This document shows positions 48,501 to 62,351 of a stretch of DNA of 64,000 nucleotides, in pieces. Source of the stretch: Liolophura sinensis (taxonomy: Eukaryota > Mollusca > Polyplacophora > Chitonida > Chitonidae); contig NC_088295.1 in NCBI RefSeq assembly GCF_032854445.1, positions 2,501-66,500 on the forward strand, read 5' to 3'. The stretch's first letter is position 1. The number at the start of each line of letters is the position of its first letter. Position numbers and translations under genes: made by a program. The notes beneath the pieces were generated by a model, which saw nothing but the letters and a program-made list of their open reading frames with translations, searched no databases and had not been told where the DNA came from.

Positions 48501-51500
48501 GGTGTTTAAGCCATACGCAAAAATATTTCACTCATAAAACGGCCGGCATCGTTATGATGGGAGGAATCCTACAAAATAATTGTCATCGTGCATATGAGCC
48601 TATGATATTACTGAGCATAGACCACAGAGTAATGTGACCGAGTATGTGCGTCTAGAACATCAGGGATCGTACACAGTTCATGATACGACCGAGTACATGT
48701 GTCTAGACTGTCAGGGATCGTACACTGCTGAGTGATATGATCGAGTATATGTGTCTAGAATGTCACGCAGCGTACCCTGCTTAGTGATATGGCCGAGCAT
48801 GTAAGTCTAGAATGTCAGGGAGCGTAGACGACAGGGTAGTGTGATAGAGTATGTGTGTCTACAATGTCAGGGATCGTACACTGCTGAATGATATGGCCGA
48901 GTATGTGTGTCTAGAATGTCAGGGATTGTACACTGCTGAGTGATATGGCCGAGTAAGTATATCTAGAATGTCAGGGATCGTACACTGCTCAGTGATATGG
49001 CCGAGTATGTATGTCTAGAATGTCAGAAGGCGTAGACGACAGGGTAGTGTGATAGAGTATATGTGTCTAGAATGTCAGGGAGCGTAGACGACAGGGTAGT
49101 GTAATAGAGTATATGTGTCTAGAATGTCAGGGATCATACACTGCTGAGTGATATGGCCGCAGATGTGTGTCTAGAATGTCAGGGATCTTACACTGCTGAG
49201 TGATATGATCGAGTATGTGTGTCTAGAATGTCAGGGAGCGTACCCTGCTTAGTGATATGGCCGAGTATGTATGTCTAGAATGTCAGGGAGCGTAGACGAC
49301 AGGGTGGTGTGATAGAGTATGTGTGTCTACAATGTCAGGGATCTTACACTGCTGAGTGATATGGCCAAGTATGTGTGTCTAGAATGTCATTGATCGTACA
49401 CTGCTGAGTGATATGGCCGAGTAAGTATATCTAGAATATCAGGGATCGTACAGTGCTGAGTGATATGGCCGAGTATGTATGTCTAGAATGTCAAAAGGTG
49501 TAGACGACAGGGTAGTGTGATAGAGTATATGTGTCTAGAATGTCAGGGAGCGTAGACGACAGGGTAGTGTGATAGAGTATATGTGTCTAGAATGTTAGGG
49601 ATCGTACAGTGCTAAGAGATATGGCCCAGTATGTGTGTCTAGAATGTCAGGGATCGTAGACGACAGGGTAGTGTGATAGAGTATGTGTGTCTAGAATGTC
49701 AGGGAGCGTACACTGCTTAGTGATATGGCCGAGTATGTATGTCTAGAATGTCAGGGGGCGTAGACGACAGGGTGGTGTGATAGAATATGTGCGTCTACAA
49801 TGTCAGGGATCTTACACTGCTGGGTGATATGGCCGAGTAAGTATATCTAGAATGTCATGGATCGTACACTGCTGATTGATATGTACGAGTATGTATGTCT
49901 AGAATGTCAGGGATCGTGCACTGCTAAGTGATATGGCCGAGTATATATGTCTGGAATGTCAGAAGGCGTAGACGGCAGGGTAGTGTAATAGAGTATATGT
50001 GTTTAGAATGTCAGGGATCGAACCCTGCTCAGTGATATGGCCGCGTATGTGTGTCTAGAATGTCAGGGATCGTACACTGCTTAGTGATATAGTCAAGTAT
50101 GTGTGTCTAGAATGTCAGGGAGGGTAACCTCCTTATTGATATGGCCGCGTATGTGTGTCTAGAATGTCAGGGATCGTACACTGCTGAGTGATATGGCCGC
50201 GTATGTGTGTCTAGAATGTCAGGGATCGTACACTGCTGAGTGATATGGCCGCGTATGTGTGTCTAGAATGTCAGGGAGCGTACCCTGCTTAGTGATATGG
50301 CCGCGTATGTATGTCTAGAATGTCAGGGAGCGTAGACAACAGGGTGGTGTGATAGAGTATTTGTGTCTAAAACATAAGGGATAGAACACTGTTCTTGACA
50401 CGACCGAGTACATGTGTCAAGAATGTCAGGGAGCGTACCCTACTTAGTGATATGGCCAAGCATGTGTGTCTAGAATGTTAGGAATCGTACACTGCTGAGT
50501 GATATGGTTGCGTATGTGAGTCTAGAATGTCCGGGAGCGTACCCTGCTTAATGATATGTCCGTATATGTGTGTCTTTAATGTCAGGGATCGTACACTGCT
50601 GAGTGATATGGCCGCGTATGTGTGTCTAGAATGTCAGGGAGCGTACACTGCTTAGTGATATGGCCGCGTATGTATGTCTAGAATGTCAGGGAGCGTAGAC
50701 AACAGGGTGGTGTGATAGAGTATTTGTGTCTAAAACATCAGGGATAGAACACTGTTCTTGACACGACCGAGTACATGTGTCTAGAATGTCAGGGATCGTG
50801 CCCTGCTGACTGATATGATCGAGTATATGTGTCTAGAATGTCAGGGATCGTACACTGCTTAGTGATATGGCCGAGTATGTGTGTCTAGAATGTCAGGGAT
50901 CGTACACTGCTGAGTGATATGGTCGAGTAAGTATGTCTAGAATGTCAGGGATCGTACACTGCTGAGTAATATGGCCGAGTATGTATGTCTAGAATGTCAG
51001 AAGGCGTAGACGACAGGGTAGTGTGATAGAGTATATGTGTCTAGAATGTCAGGGATCGTACACTGCTGATTGATATGGCCGAGTATGTGTGTCTAGAATG
51101 TCAGGGATCGTACACTGCTGAGTAATATGGCCGAGTATGTATGTCTAGAATTTCAGAAGGCGTAGACGACAGGGTAGTGTGATAGAGTATATGTGTCTAG
51201 AATGTCAGGGAGAGTAGACGACAGGGTAGTTTGATAGAGTATATGTGTCTAGAATGGCAGGGAACGTACACTGCCGAGTGATATGGCCGAGTTTGTGTGT
51301 CTAGAATGTCAGAGATCGTAGGCGACAGGGTAGTGTGATAGAGTATGTGTGTCTAGAATGTTAGGGATCGTACCCTGCTTAGTGATATGGCCGAGTATGT
51401 ATGTCTAGAATGTCAGGGATGGTACCCTGCTTAGTGATATGTCCGCGTATGTGTGTCTACAATGTCAGGGATCGTACACTGCTGAGTGATATGGCCGCGT

Positions 51501-54500
51501 ATGTGTGTCTAGAATGTCAGGGAGCGTGCACTGCTGAGTGATATGGCCGCGTATGTGTGTCTAGAATCTCAGGGATCGTACCCTGCTGAGTGATATGGCC
51601 GCGTATTTGTGTCTAAAATGTCAGGGAGCGTACCCTACTTAGTGATATGGCCGAGCATGTGTGTCTAGAATGTCAGAGATCGTACACTGCTGAGTGATAT
51701 GGCCGCGTATGTGTGTCTAGAATGTCAGGGAGCGTACACTGCTGAGTGATATGGCCGCGTATGTGTGTCTAGAATGTCAGGGAGTGTACCCTGCTTAATG
51801 ATATGTCCGCGTATGTGTGTCTAGAATGTCAGGGATCTTACACTGCTGAGTGATATGGCCGCGTATGTGTGTCTAGAATGTCAGGTAGCGTACACTGCTG
51901 AGTGATATGGCCGCGTATGTGTGTCTAGAATGTCAGGTAGCGTACACTGGTGAGTGATATGGCCGCGTATTTGTGTCAAGAATGTCAGGGAGCGTACCCT
52001 ACTTAGTGATATGGCCAAGCATGTGTGTCTAGAATGTCAGGGATCGTAACCTACTTAGTGATATGATCGAGTATATGTGTCTAGAATGTCAGGTAGCGTA
52101 CCCTCCTTAGTGATATGGCGGAGTATGTATGTCTAGAATGTCAGGGAGCGTAGACGACAGGGTGGTCTTATTGAGTATGTGTGTCTACAATGTCAGGGAT
52201 CTTACACTGCTGTGTGATATGGCCGAGTATGTAAGTCTAGAATGTCATTGATCGTACACTGCTGAGTGATATGGCCGAGTAAGTATATCTAGAATGTCAG
52301 AGATCGTACACTGCTGAGTGATATGGCCGAGTATGTATGTCTAGAATTTCAGAAGGCGTAGACGACAGCGTAGTGTGATAGAGTATATGTGTCTAGAATG
52401 TCAGGGAGCGTAGACGACAGGGTAGTGTGATAGAGTATATGTGTCTAGAATGTCAGGGATCGTACACTGCTAAGATGTAAGACAGTATGTGTGTCTAGAA
52501 TTTAAGGGATCGTAGACGACAGGGTAGTGTGATAGAGTATGTGTGTCTAGAATGTCGGGGAGGGTACCCTGCTTAGTGATATGGCCGAGTATGTATGTCT
52601 AGAATATCAGGGAGCGTAGGCGACAGGGTGTTGTGATAGAATATGTGTGTCTACAATGTCAGGGATCTTACACTGCTGGGTGATATGGCCGAGTATGTGT
52701 GTGTCTAGAATGTCAGGGATCGTACACTGCTGATTGATATGTACGAGTATGTGTGTCTAGAATGTCAGGGATCGTACCCTGCTTAGTGATATGGCCGCGT
52801 ATGTGTGTCTAGAATGTCAGGGATCGTACCCTGTTTAGTGATATGGCCGCGTATTTGTGTCTAAAATGTCAGGGAGTGTACCCTACTTAGTGATATGGCC
52901 GAGAATGTGTGTCTAGAATGTCAGGGATCGTACACTGCTGAGTGATATGGCCGCGTATGTATGTCTAGTATGTCAGGGATCGTAGACGACAGGGTGGTGT
53001 GATAGTGTATGTGTGTCTAGAATGTCAGGGATCGTACCCTGCTTAGTGATATGGCCGAGTGTGTTTGTCTAGAATGTCAGGGAGCGCAGACGACAGGGTG
53101 GTTTGACCGAGTACGTGTGTCTAGAATGTCAGAGAGCGTAGACGACAGGGTAGTGTGACCGAGTATGTGTGTCTAGGATGTCAGGGAGCGTAGACAACAG
53201 AGTGGTGTGACAGAGTATATGTTCCAGAATGTCAGGGAGCGTAGACTAATAAGAGATGTGACTGATTATGACCCAGTACATGCACCTAGCATTTAACAAT
53301 GTACACTGTAAGAATTGAATGCAAATTCACAACCTATAACACTGTATAGTGTTACAATAAATAATTTACACTATTTTCCAGGGCAATTCTGCACCTATGT
53401 GGGGTAATTTTATTTTAGTCGACGTATATTTACAGCATTGTCTGTAAAACTGTAGCGGTTTGACCGTTTACAGTGCACTTGGGTGTAAATGAACACCGAT
53501 TTTCCTGGCAGATATGTAGATTTTGTTAATTTGCAATGGAGTTAACTGATTATTTAAAATGGTATATGTGGTGACATACTACTATTTTGGGTGTAAATGT
53601 TAAACAGCACATCTTGTAAATCTACAGTGAAAAGAACTGGTCACAAAATTGCCTGCACTTTTCACTGCAAACTTACAGCAATCTGCGGATGGTCGTGGGT
53701 TTCCCCCGGGATCTGCCCGGTTTCCACCCACCATAATGCTGGCTGCGTCGTATAAGTGAAATATTCTTGAGTATAGCGTAAAAAACCAATGAAATAATAA
53801 ATAAATAAATAAATAAATAAACGTTACACAGTGATGTGACCGTGTATGTGCACCTAGGTTATCAGTGAGGATACACTCCTGAGCGATGTGACGTATATGT
53901 GCGTATAACTTATCAATGTCTTAACACTAATATGTTTCTGTATTATTGTTAAATGTTTGTATTGTTTTGCTTACAATAATATGTTTCGTGAATGAATGTC
54001 GAGCTGTACATCGACAGTTCTTACAGAGCTCGCTCGGAGAACTCGTCTCTCTTCCTGAATAAGGATACTGAGGCAATGTCCTGAATAAAGCCTGGTGGGT
54101 ATTAAACGAAACTTACAGCCTGCAGAAGGCTATCGGAGCTTATCTCGCCAGCTTTTGTCCTGATTACGAGGGCCGGACCGAGTGCTCACGCCGGTGCGTG
54201 CGCATTACCTCTCTGTGTATATCTTCAACAAACTCTCGCAAACTTATCCAGTGTGTTCTGGTTCGCCCCTGCTCGAAACAAGGCTCTCCCTGGGGATTAG
54301 GCTTTATGTACGATTTTTATAATATTGTGTTACCTGGCTCCGTAACAATACTCAGTGTTGTGACCTTGTATTTGCGGCTAGAATATCAGTGAGCGTACAC
54401 TGCTGAGTGACGTGACCGTGTATTTGCACCCAGGTTATCAGTGAACGTACACCTCCGGAGTGATGTAACATATATATGTGCATAGGTTATCAATGAGTGC

Positions 54501-57500
54501 ACAGTATTAAGTGATGTATTTGCACCCAGAATATCAGTGAGCGTACACTCCTCAGTGATGTGATCGACTATTCGCATCTAGGGTATCAGTGAACGTACAC
54601 TGATGAAAGATGTGACCGAGTATGTGCGAATATGTTATCAGCGAGCTCATAATCCTAAGTGATGTGACATGCATTTGCACCTAGGGCATCAGTAAGATTA
54701 CCCTACTGAGTGATGTGACCGTGTATGTGCGCCTAGGTTATTAGTGAGCACACAACAATGAGTGATGTGACCGTGTATATATACGCGAGGACTATCAGTG
54801 GGTGTACAATGCTGAATGATGTGACCGTGTATATGCGCCTAGATTATTAGTGAGCGCACAACACTGAGTGATATGACTGGTTATACATATGCGAGGACTA
54901 TCATTGAGTGTACAATGCTGAATGATGTGACAGTGTATGTGTGCCTAGGTTATCAGTGAGCTCACAATACCGGGTGATATGACTGGGTGATATGACCGTG
55001 TATATGCGAACGTACAGTGCGGAGTGATGTGTAAAAGTGTATGTGCGCCTAGGTTTATCAGCGAGCGTACATATGTGAAGGATGTGATCGTTTATGTGCG
55101 TCTAAGTTATCAATGAGCTCACAGTCCTGCGTGATTTGAGCGAGTATTTTGGCCTAGGTTATCAATGAGCGTGAACCACTGACTGACGTGACCGTGTATG
55201 TGCGCTTAGGCTATGAATAAGCGTGCACTACTGAGTGATGAGTGATGTGTACGTGTGTGCGTAGACTGCTTGGTGATGTAACAGTGTGTGTGCGTCTAGG
55301 TATTAGTAAGACCTCTGAGTGATGTGACGGCCTGCACGCGCCTATGTCATCAGTGAAAGTACACTACTGAGAGATGTGACCGTGTATATGCGCCTAGGTT
55401 ATCAGACAACGTACATTACTGCGTGATGTGACAGTATATTTGCGCCTGGAATATCAGTGAGGGTACACTACTGTGTGATTTGACTGTATACGTGCACCTA
55501 GGTTATCAGTGAGCGCACAGTACCGAATGATGTGACCAAAAATTTGCGCACAGGCTATACGTGGGCGTACATTACTAAGTGGTGTGACTGTGTATGTGCG
55601 CATAGGTTATCATCGATTCTACCCCACTGTTAGTTGCGGGTCGTGTGCAAACATACATATTAAATAAATGCGACTTTTCAGACAACATTGAGTGTGTCAC
55701 GCAACACACCGGTCGGTAACCCTAACCCCTAGTAATGTGAGTTCGTACTGTTTATATCTACAAATGAAATAATTTGAGTTTGTTAGATTTGCTTCGTAAT
55801 TTATACAAAGGTGAACAATCGGAATTGCCTTTAGTGTGTGCCCAGAATAACATTGAGCGTACACTTCTGAGTGATGTGACCATGCCTGTGTGCTCAGAAT
55901 AACATTGAGCGTACACTTCTGAGTGATTTTTTTTTTGATTGGTGTTTTACTCAAGAATATTTCACTTATACGACGGCGGCCAGCATTATGGTGGGTGGAA
56001 ACTGGACTTGAATTCACAGCGACCGCATTGGTGAGAGACTCCTGGGTCATTACGCTGCGCTAGCGCTTTAACCGACTGAGCCACGGAGGCCCCACACTTC
56101 TGAGTGATGTGACCATGTATGTGCGCTCAGAATAACATTGAGCGTACATTTGTGAGTGATGTGACCGTGCTTTAGCGCCTATGTTATCAGCGAGGAAACA
56201 AAACTGAGTAACGTGATCTGGTATGCTAAGGTTATTGCAAATTGATGAATTCGTTCAAGACTATTAAAAGCATATGAACTAAAACTTAACCAACAGCAGT
56301 CAGACAAGACTTTTGATATCTCTTTGGTGTTAAATTGAAAAGAGACCGGTAATTCACCGGTTACGTGTGACCACTTGCCAGCTATCACACTGTCGTCGCT
56401 GCTCTGGTCTTACTCTCAATGCTGTACGTCTATAATTGTAATCATTAAACCAAAAACTATTAGTGCTTAAATGTTGTTTTCAGATATGGACATTTTAAAG
56501 GAATACATGTCTGTGTAGAGCTTGTTATGATTATCGTGGTTAATAGTCAAACATTGATAGTGAATCCCCGATCAGTATCATGACAGCAAACTGAACTTAA
56601 TCAATAAAAGTAGATGCCTAGTTGAATACTTCCTGCAAGGATGAGTGGCCGGTGTTTGACTTGTGACTCGGTTTAGGGCTGTGTTTCGTGTTCTGATCTC
56701 TTTGTTCTACAAATCAGTAGGATCTGTCCACACAAGGCTACCACCTTACATAGTAATGTAGCTTATCCTCGTCTAAAATTACATTTGACATGTTTGCTTT
56801 CGTCATCAAGTGTGACATACACTGATTGTACAAAGTATAACCAGAACACGTTATTTGTGTTTAACCTATTACAATTTTAATGTTTCACTCTTCAAGGACG
56901 TGCTGGGTAATGAGGATATCAAGATTGACAAGATGCTCAAGGCTTCCCTGGATTCCGATATGATGAAGGTAAAGTATTTTTCAAGCCTGCAAGAAGTGCA
57001 CATTTAGTTTGAATATTCTCCCCATAAATAAGACATTCTTGATGCCGGTCAAATGTATTGAAAATGATTTATTATAACAATATGTAAGTTTCTCTTACCT
57101 TTGTTCAATTCTGCTCGACAAATGCCGTAAAACATGCCTGTTTGGCCGCGACTCAATTGAGTTAAGATTCTTTGTACTCCGTTACGCGCGTAATCTGCTT
57201 CATTCAGCATTTTTTTGTTCATGTTTGCTGAGCAGCAAAAATACTTGGTACAGACGTGACCGACCCAAAAATTCCTTGTCGCTTTCTCAATCAAGATTTC
57301 TTTTTTTGTGGCTGAATCGACCAAGTTTAATTTTTGGTCAGTTCGACCAAAATATGACCACAAATAACCTGACCGGACTGACCATAAATAACAAGGTCCG
57401 TCTAACTACAAATAACCTCGTTCCTCTAACCGCAAATAACAAAGAACTATTTTTTAAAGTCGGCTAGCTGCCACCCACAAATATGCACAAATCATGGTGC

Positions 57501-60500
57501 ATATAATGCATTTAATATAAAGCCAAAGAGCTGTGTCTGATTTTGCGGGAGAGGTGTGCTTGCTTACCTGAAAAAGCACAGCATGCTATTTACATTGGAA
57601 CATTACCACTAGATTTTCCAAAAGAAAAAATGTTTACAACAACACTTCGTTTCCAGCTACATTCCAGGCCTTTTATGTAAGGAGTGTGATCTAGGTTAAA
57701 ATATAAGACATCAAATGATAACATCTGTTATTCTCTATTAACGTGAAACTAGAATATTTTGAACTGAAATAACATTTGTTACAATAAATATTATTCCACA
57801 TATCGACAAGACATGAAAACAAAAGATCAAATTGGCACATAATATTCCACTCCCCATGCAGGTCTAATTCAGTTCATCTTTGCATCTAATTCAGTTTAAA
57901 TCCATCTGTGAATCAAAACTAACTTGTATCACACACAGTCACACACCGTCTGCATTTCTGCACACTTCAGCGTTTTCAAGCAAGCTGTTACTTGCGGTAA
58001 ATACTAAGGCTCTTGATAAAGTCTGTCATCCTTTCTGCATTGTAGTCCCAGGAATGGGATCTGGGTGAAGTCCATAGTTTGAAATTGTGCAACATGTACA
58101 CTATACACTACACACATAGAAACAGAGTGTAGTGCTGATACAATGAACACTGTTTGCACACATTTGGGCAGCCACACCATTGCTGTTTTGTCTGCACTAA
58201 GAAGAATCTTTTCTGACGTCCATCTCACGAAAAATGATCAGAAAAGATTGAGTTCGGTCTATCACAGAATCTTTTCTGACATTTATTTCACACAAATTTG
58301 CAGTGTTTCTGTAGGATGAACAGCTTTCTTCCAAGGCATTCAGGTCTGAAAAAGAAACAAAAACAGCATCAACAAAAAGTTAAAAAGAAATGAAGGCATG
58401 TGTATGATTTAGTCATTGCCATAGCTCAATCAGGAGACGCTTCGTCTAAACTAACTTGAAAGGGTGGACACATATGCCTACAGGACACTGTCTTGGAAGA
58501 AGTGTTCTGATGCAGCATATTCCTACCCCGGCCAGAAACCAACCACTTAATTGTATAAAGATAACATTTGTTGTTGTTGGCGTTGTTGTACAATATACCT
58601 GGATTTTCAGGATTTTCTATTGGATCTATCCACAAATAAAACTCATAACTGGGTACAGATTGTACCTGATAACGGGGCTGTGATTTACTCCAGAATATAA
58701 CCAGTAAATGAATATCTTGTTTAAAACTTGTTTGCCATATTAAATATTCAGAGATAGTTTTGGATCACTTCCCAACTCCTTCATAATGCATTCCATAATG
58801 TCGCTTAAATCTTCAATCGTGGTACATTGTTGAGACTAGTAGGCGGTGTAAATTTCAAAACGAGACTACAAGTATAAAAATGGAGCTTATGTGCGAGAAG
58901 ACTCTTTGTGATGACTCGCGATACAAGGCTGAAATTCCCTGCCAATCTGCTAATACATCCGGAAACACGATAATACACATTCGTGCATTCGTTTTGTGGG
59001 GATACCCTTGTGTTTTCTTAATTACTATCCACTGTCGAATAAGTGAAATATTCTTGATTACGGCTAATATCATCAATAAAAAAGTAAATGTATTCCAGGC
59101 TGGATGTGAAATGACGTTCATGAAAGAGGTTTCATTATCTGCATTTATACACATGTAAACTATTTTACTTATACCATTATGAAAGATGTTTAACTTTTGT
59201 CTCGTCTCTAGTTTGAATATTACACGTTAATATAGCCTACACTGAGTGGCTTCAAAATACGATTTCAAACAGATGTCAACAGAAATCCGTTCATTATACC
59301 AGATTATTTATGTACATGTACATAATTTTAATTTTGCAATCCATGTACCTGTATATTACAATATATGTACATATTTTTGGTAGGTAAATAATAAATATGT
59401 CTTTGATACATGTTCTGACGTTTATATGATCACTAAACTACATGAACAAACTGATTTTGTAATGCCCCATGGTTAGCCTTATTCATGGTCAGAGGTTGCA
59501 ATGTTCTCACGATAAACGTTTTTGTTAATGCAGATATATGGCAGATATTGTCCTGCAAATGTATGGGGTACCTGATCTCTCAATTTGTATCAGTGTTGAT
59601 TTTTCAAAATATGATATTTTTGTGTGTTACTTCATATATTACATATAGAAACCATTAGTGCAATCATTAGTGCAAACAAGTTATTTTAGTACACAAATCA
59701 AATTAGTCTTGTGAATGATTGTGATAAAGATATACGCTACATTTCTAAAGTGGTTAGTTGTCACGTGGGTGTTTTACGAATTCTAATGGAGCATTTCACT
59801 TGTATGTCTTATCAATCAATTGTATGGTTTAAACAAACATGGTTGAGCCTGGAGAAAACCAATATACCTCCCCCATCACATGACAGTTTATATGTTGAAT
59901 TACGATTACATACAGCATCAGACAGTCTTTTATATGCTTTGCAGCATTTTCTGTAATCGTATTTGTTATATGCTTTGCGGTATGTTCTGTAATTTTATTT
60001 GTTATATGCTTTACAGCATGTTCTGTAATTTTATTTGTTTTATACTTTGCAGCGTGCTCTGAAATTTTATGTTATATGTTTTGCAGCATGTTCTGTAATT
60101 TTATTTGTTGTATGCTCTGCAGTATGTTTTCAACTTTTTAGTGATTTAATTTGATATACACGTATTTTCTCTATCCTGATATAAATATTAAAGTGTGAAA
60201 AATATTATTTTCCTGGTGGCTATGTATAGACCTGCAAATTCGGTCACTGTTGAGAGTACTGAGGGTATCAGTTTAAGACATAAGGCTACATACATGTAGC
60301 GCTACATGAGGTAGTATATCATTTCACATGGGAGTTTATAGCTTGAGCCTGAAACAAGATAGTATTTCAGAGTATGAATTTCTACAGCTATTTTACTAAT
60401 ATCAAAGAGGAAATCGGGCAGAGCCCAGGGGAAACTCACGATCATCCGCAGGCTCTGACAGACCTTCCGAATTACGGCCCTCTCGAGTGTAAGGTATGAT

Positions 60501-62272
60501 GTACAGACGGACATACTCAGATAGAAAGTTCAGTTTTTTTGTAGCTCTCGTATATTGTGCTCTCACACATGGATTGAAAGTTCAGCTTTTAAAAAAATCT
60601 TGTATATTGGGCTCTCATATATGGATTGAAAGTTCAGATTTTCTAATCTCCCTGATCTTAGGTATGGTGTATAAATGTAGATAATTGTTATTTTCTTAAT
60701 TACCCCCCATTTAAGACATTTCATATCATCTAAAGACCTATATGCTATCTAATGATAATGACAATCTAATTTTTATTTTAATTTTTTATTTTATTAGTTT
60801 CCCCTCTTCAGGTACACAGCGTAAGAATGCCTTTCATGAATACAGCTAAATGGGCAAGCTGAAGACACTATCGTGATGTTGTACTCAACGTTCTGTATTT
60901 CACACGAATAATATCTGTGAATCTGTGAATAACTCGGATTGTTATCTGACGTGTATAACGATGTCATTCTGCTTTATTTTGGGGAACCCTATTGCTGGAT
61001 CGGGGTAAAGTTTATGGTTTGGGTCGGAGCGTCCCTTTAAATTTGGCTCGAAATCAGAATAGGTTTTTGGGTACGTCATGTCTATACCTTAGTTTTTTGG
61101 GTCTATACTGACTAGGTTTTTTTTGGGGTCAAACTGACCAAACCTTCTTAGAGTGTATAGGTATTATATGAAATTCATGCCTGGAATATCCACTGTCTGC
61201 CCGGGCATCATTGAAAACTGATGACCTTTTCTCTCTTGTGTGTTACCAGCTTTATTTCCTATTTGTATAATTTCTTACATACCTGTGTCTTTGGGAGCTA
61301 GTGTTAAACGTTGTTTTGGAAATGGATCTTGCGATTATCAAATTGAAACACCCTTTACGGACTACGAATGGTATACGAATATCGGACATGGCGCTTATAT
61401 TTATGTATTGTATTCTTGCATGAACCAGGATTCCGCTGGAAGGCTCGGCATCCCCGAGGCCTTGTCCCTTTCTATTGTTTTCTTGTTATTGTTTATCAAA
61501 TGTGATGACAACACACCATTTTGAGTCTTTCTAGATCAGGTTAGGCCTTAGTGCTACCGGATGTGTAGTTTGCTACTATTTGTGCATTTGTATGAAGATG
61601 TATAATATCATCTTAACTATGGAAAATTCAGGCCGTATTTCAACCGTCACGTGTGACCGTGTAACCCACTATCACACTGTTGTCGCCGTAATGGTTTTAG
61701 TATGAGCAACATTTCTTCATTTTGTGTCCGGCGGTCATCATAACATAACAAAGAGAATTAAGTTTATTTCAAATCTTTACCCGCAATCGCTGTAGTGTCC
61801 ATTAAAGATAGATGTAGTGAGAAAGGATTGTAAGGTTTTCTAAGGATATATAGGTGTAACGTGATGTCTTGCCTTACGTTTGGCGGCTTGACCTTCCTGG
61901 AACTATTCATCAATTACCAGGGCTAAGCGTATGGCAATTGCGCCAAGCATCTGTTTCTCACAACAAATTTTTGTATTTGCATTTATCTCTTTAGGGCATG
62001 GCATATCTGCACAGCTCTGATATCGAGAGTCATGGTAATCTTAAGTCGTCTAACTGCCTCATAGACAGTCGATGGGTACTGAAGATAGCCGATTTCGGGC
62101 TGACTGAGCTCAAGTCTGGTCAAGAACATGTGGACGAGGGAGAATATGCAAAATACAAAAGTAGGTGGAATTTACAGAAAACTGCAAGATTCATCCAACA
62201 TTGGCTAACAAAGACGTCACGCCACATTTTTAAGAATAAAAACATTTGTTCTGTTCAGACGAGTATTTAAAC

Positions 62273-62351
<79 letters not shown>

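Noticed and set aside
48640-53260. Resemblance to a CRISPR array because of regular direct repeats
   Set aside because: The whole 52-bp unit repeats with no variable spacers, there are no cas genes, and the array lies in an animal gene intron.
61240-61524. A 94-codon frame before exon 13 as a further cyclase exon
   Set aside because: Its sequence recurs as family X elsewhere, and exons 12 and 13 already join in phase within a conserved motif.
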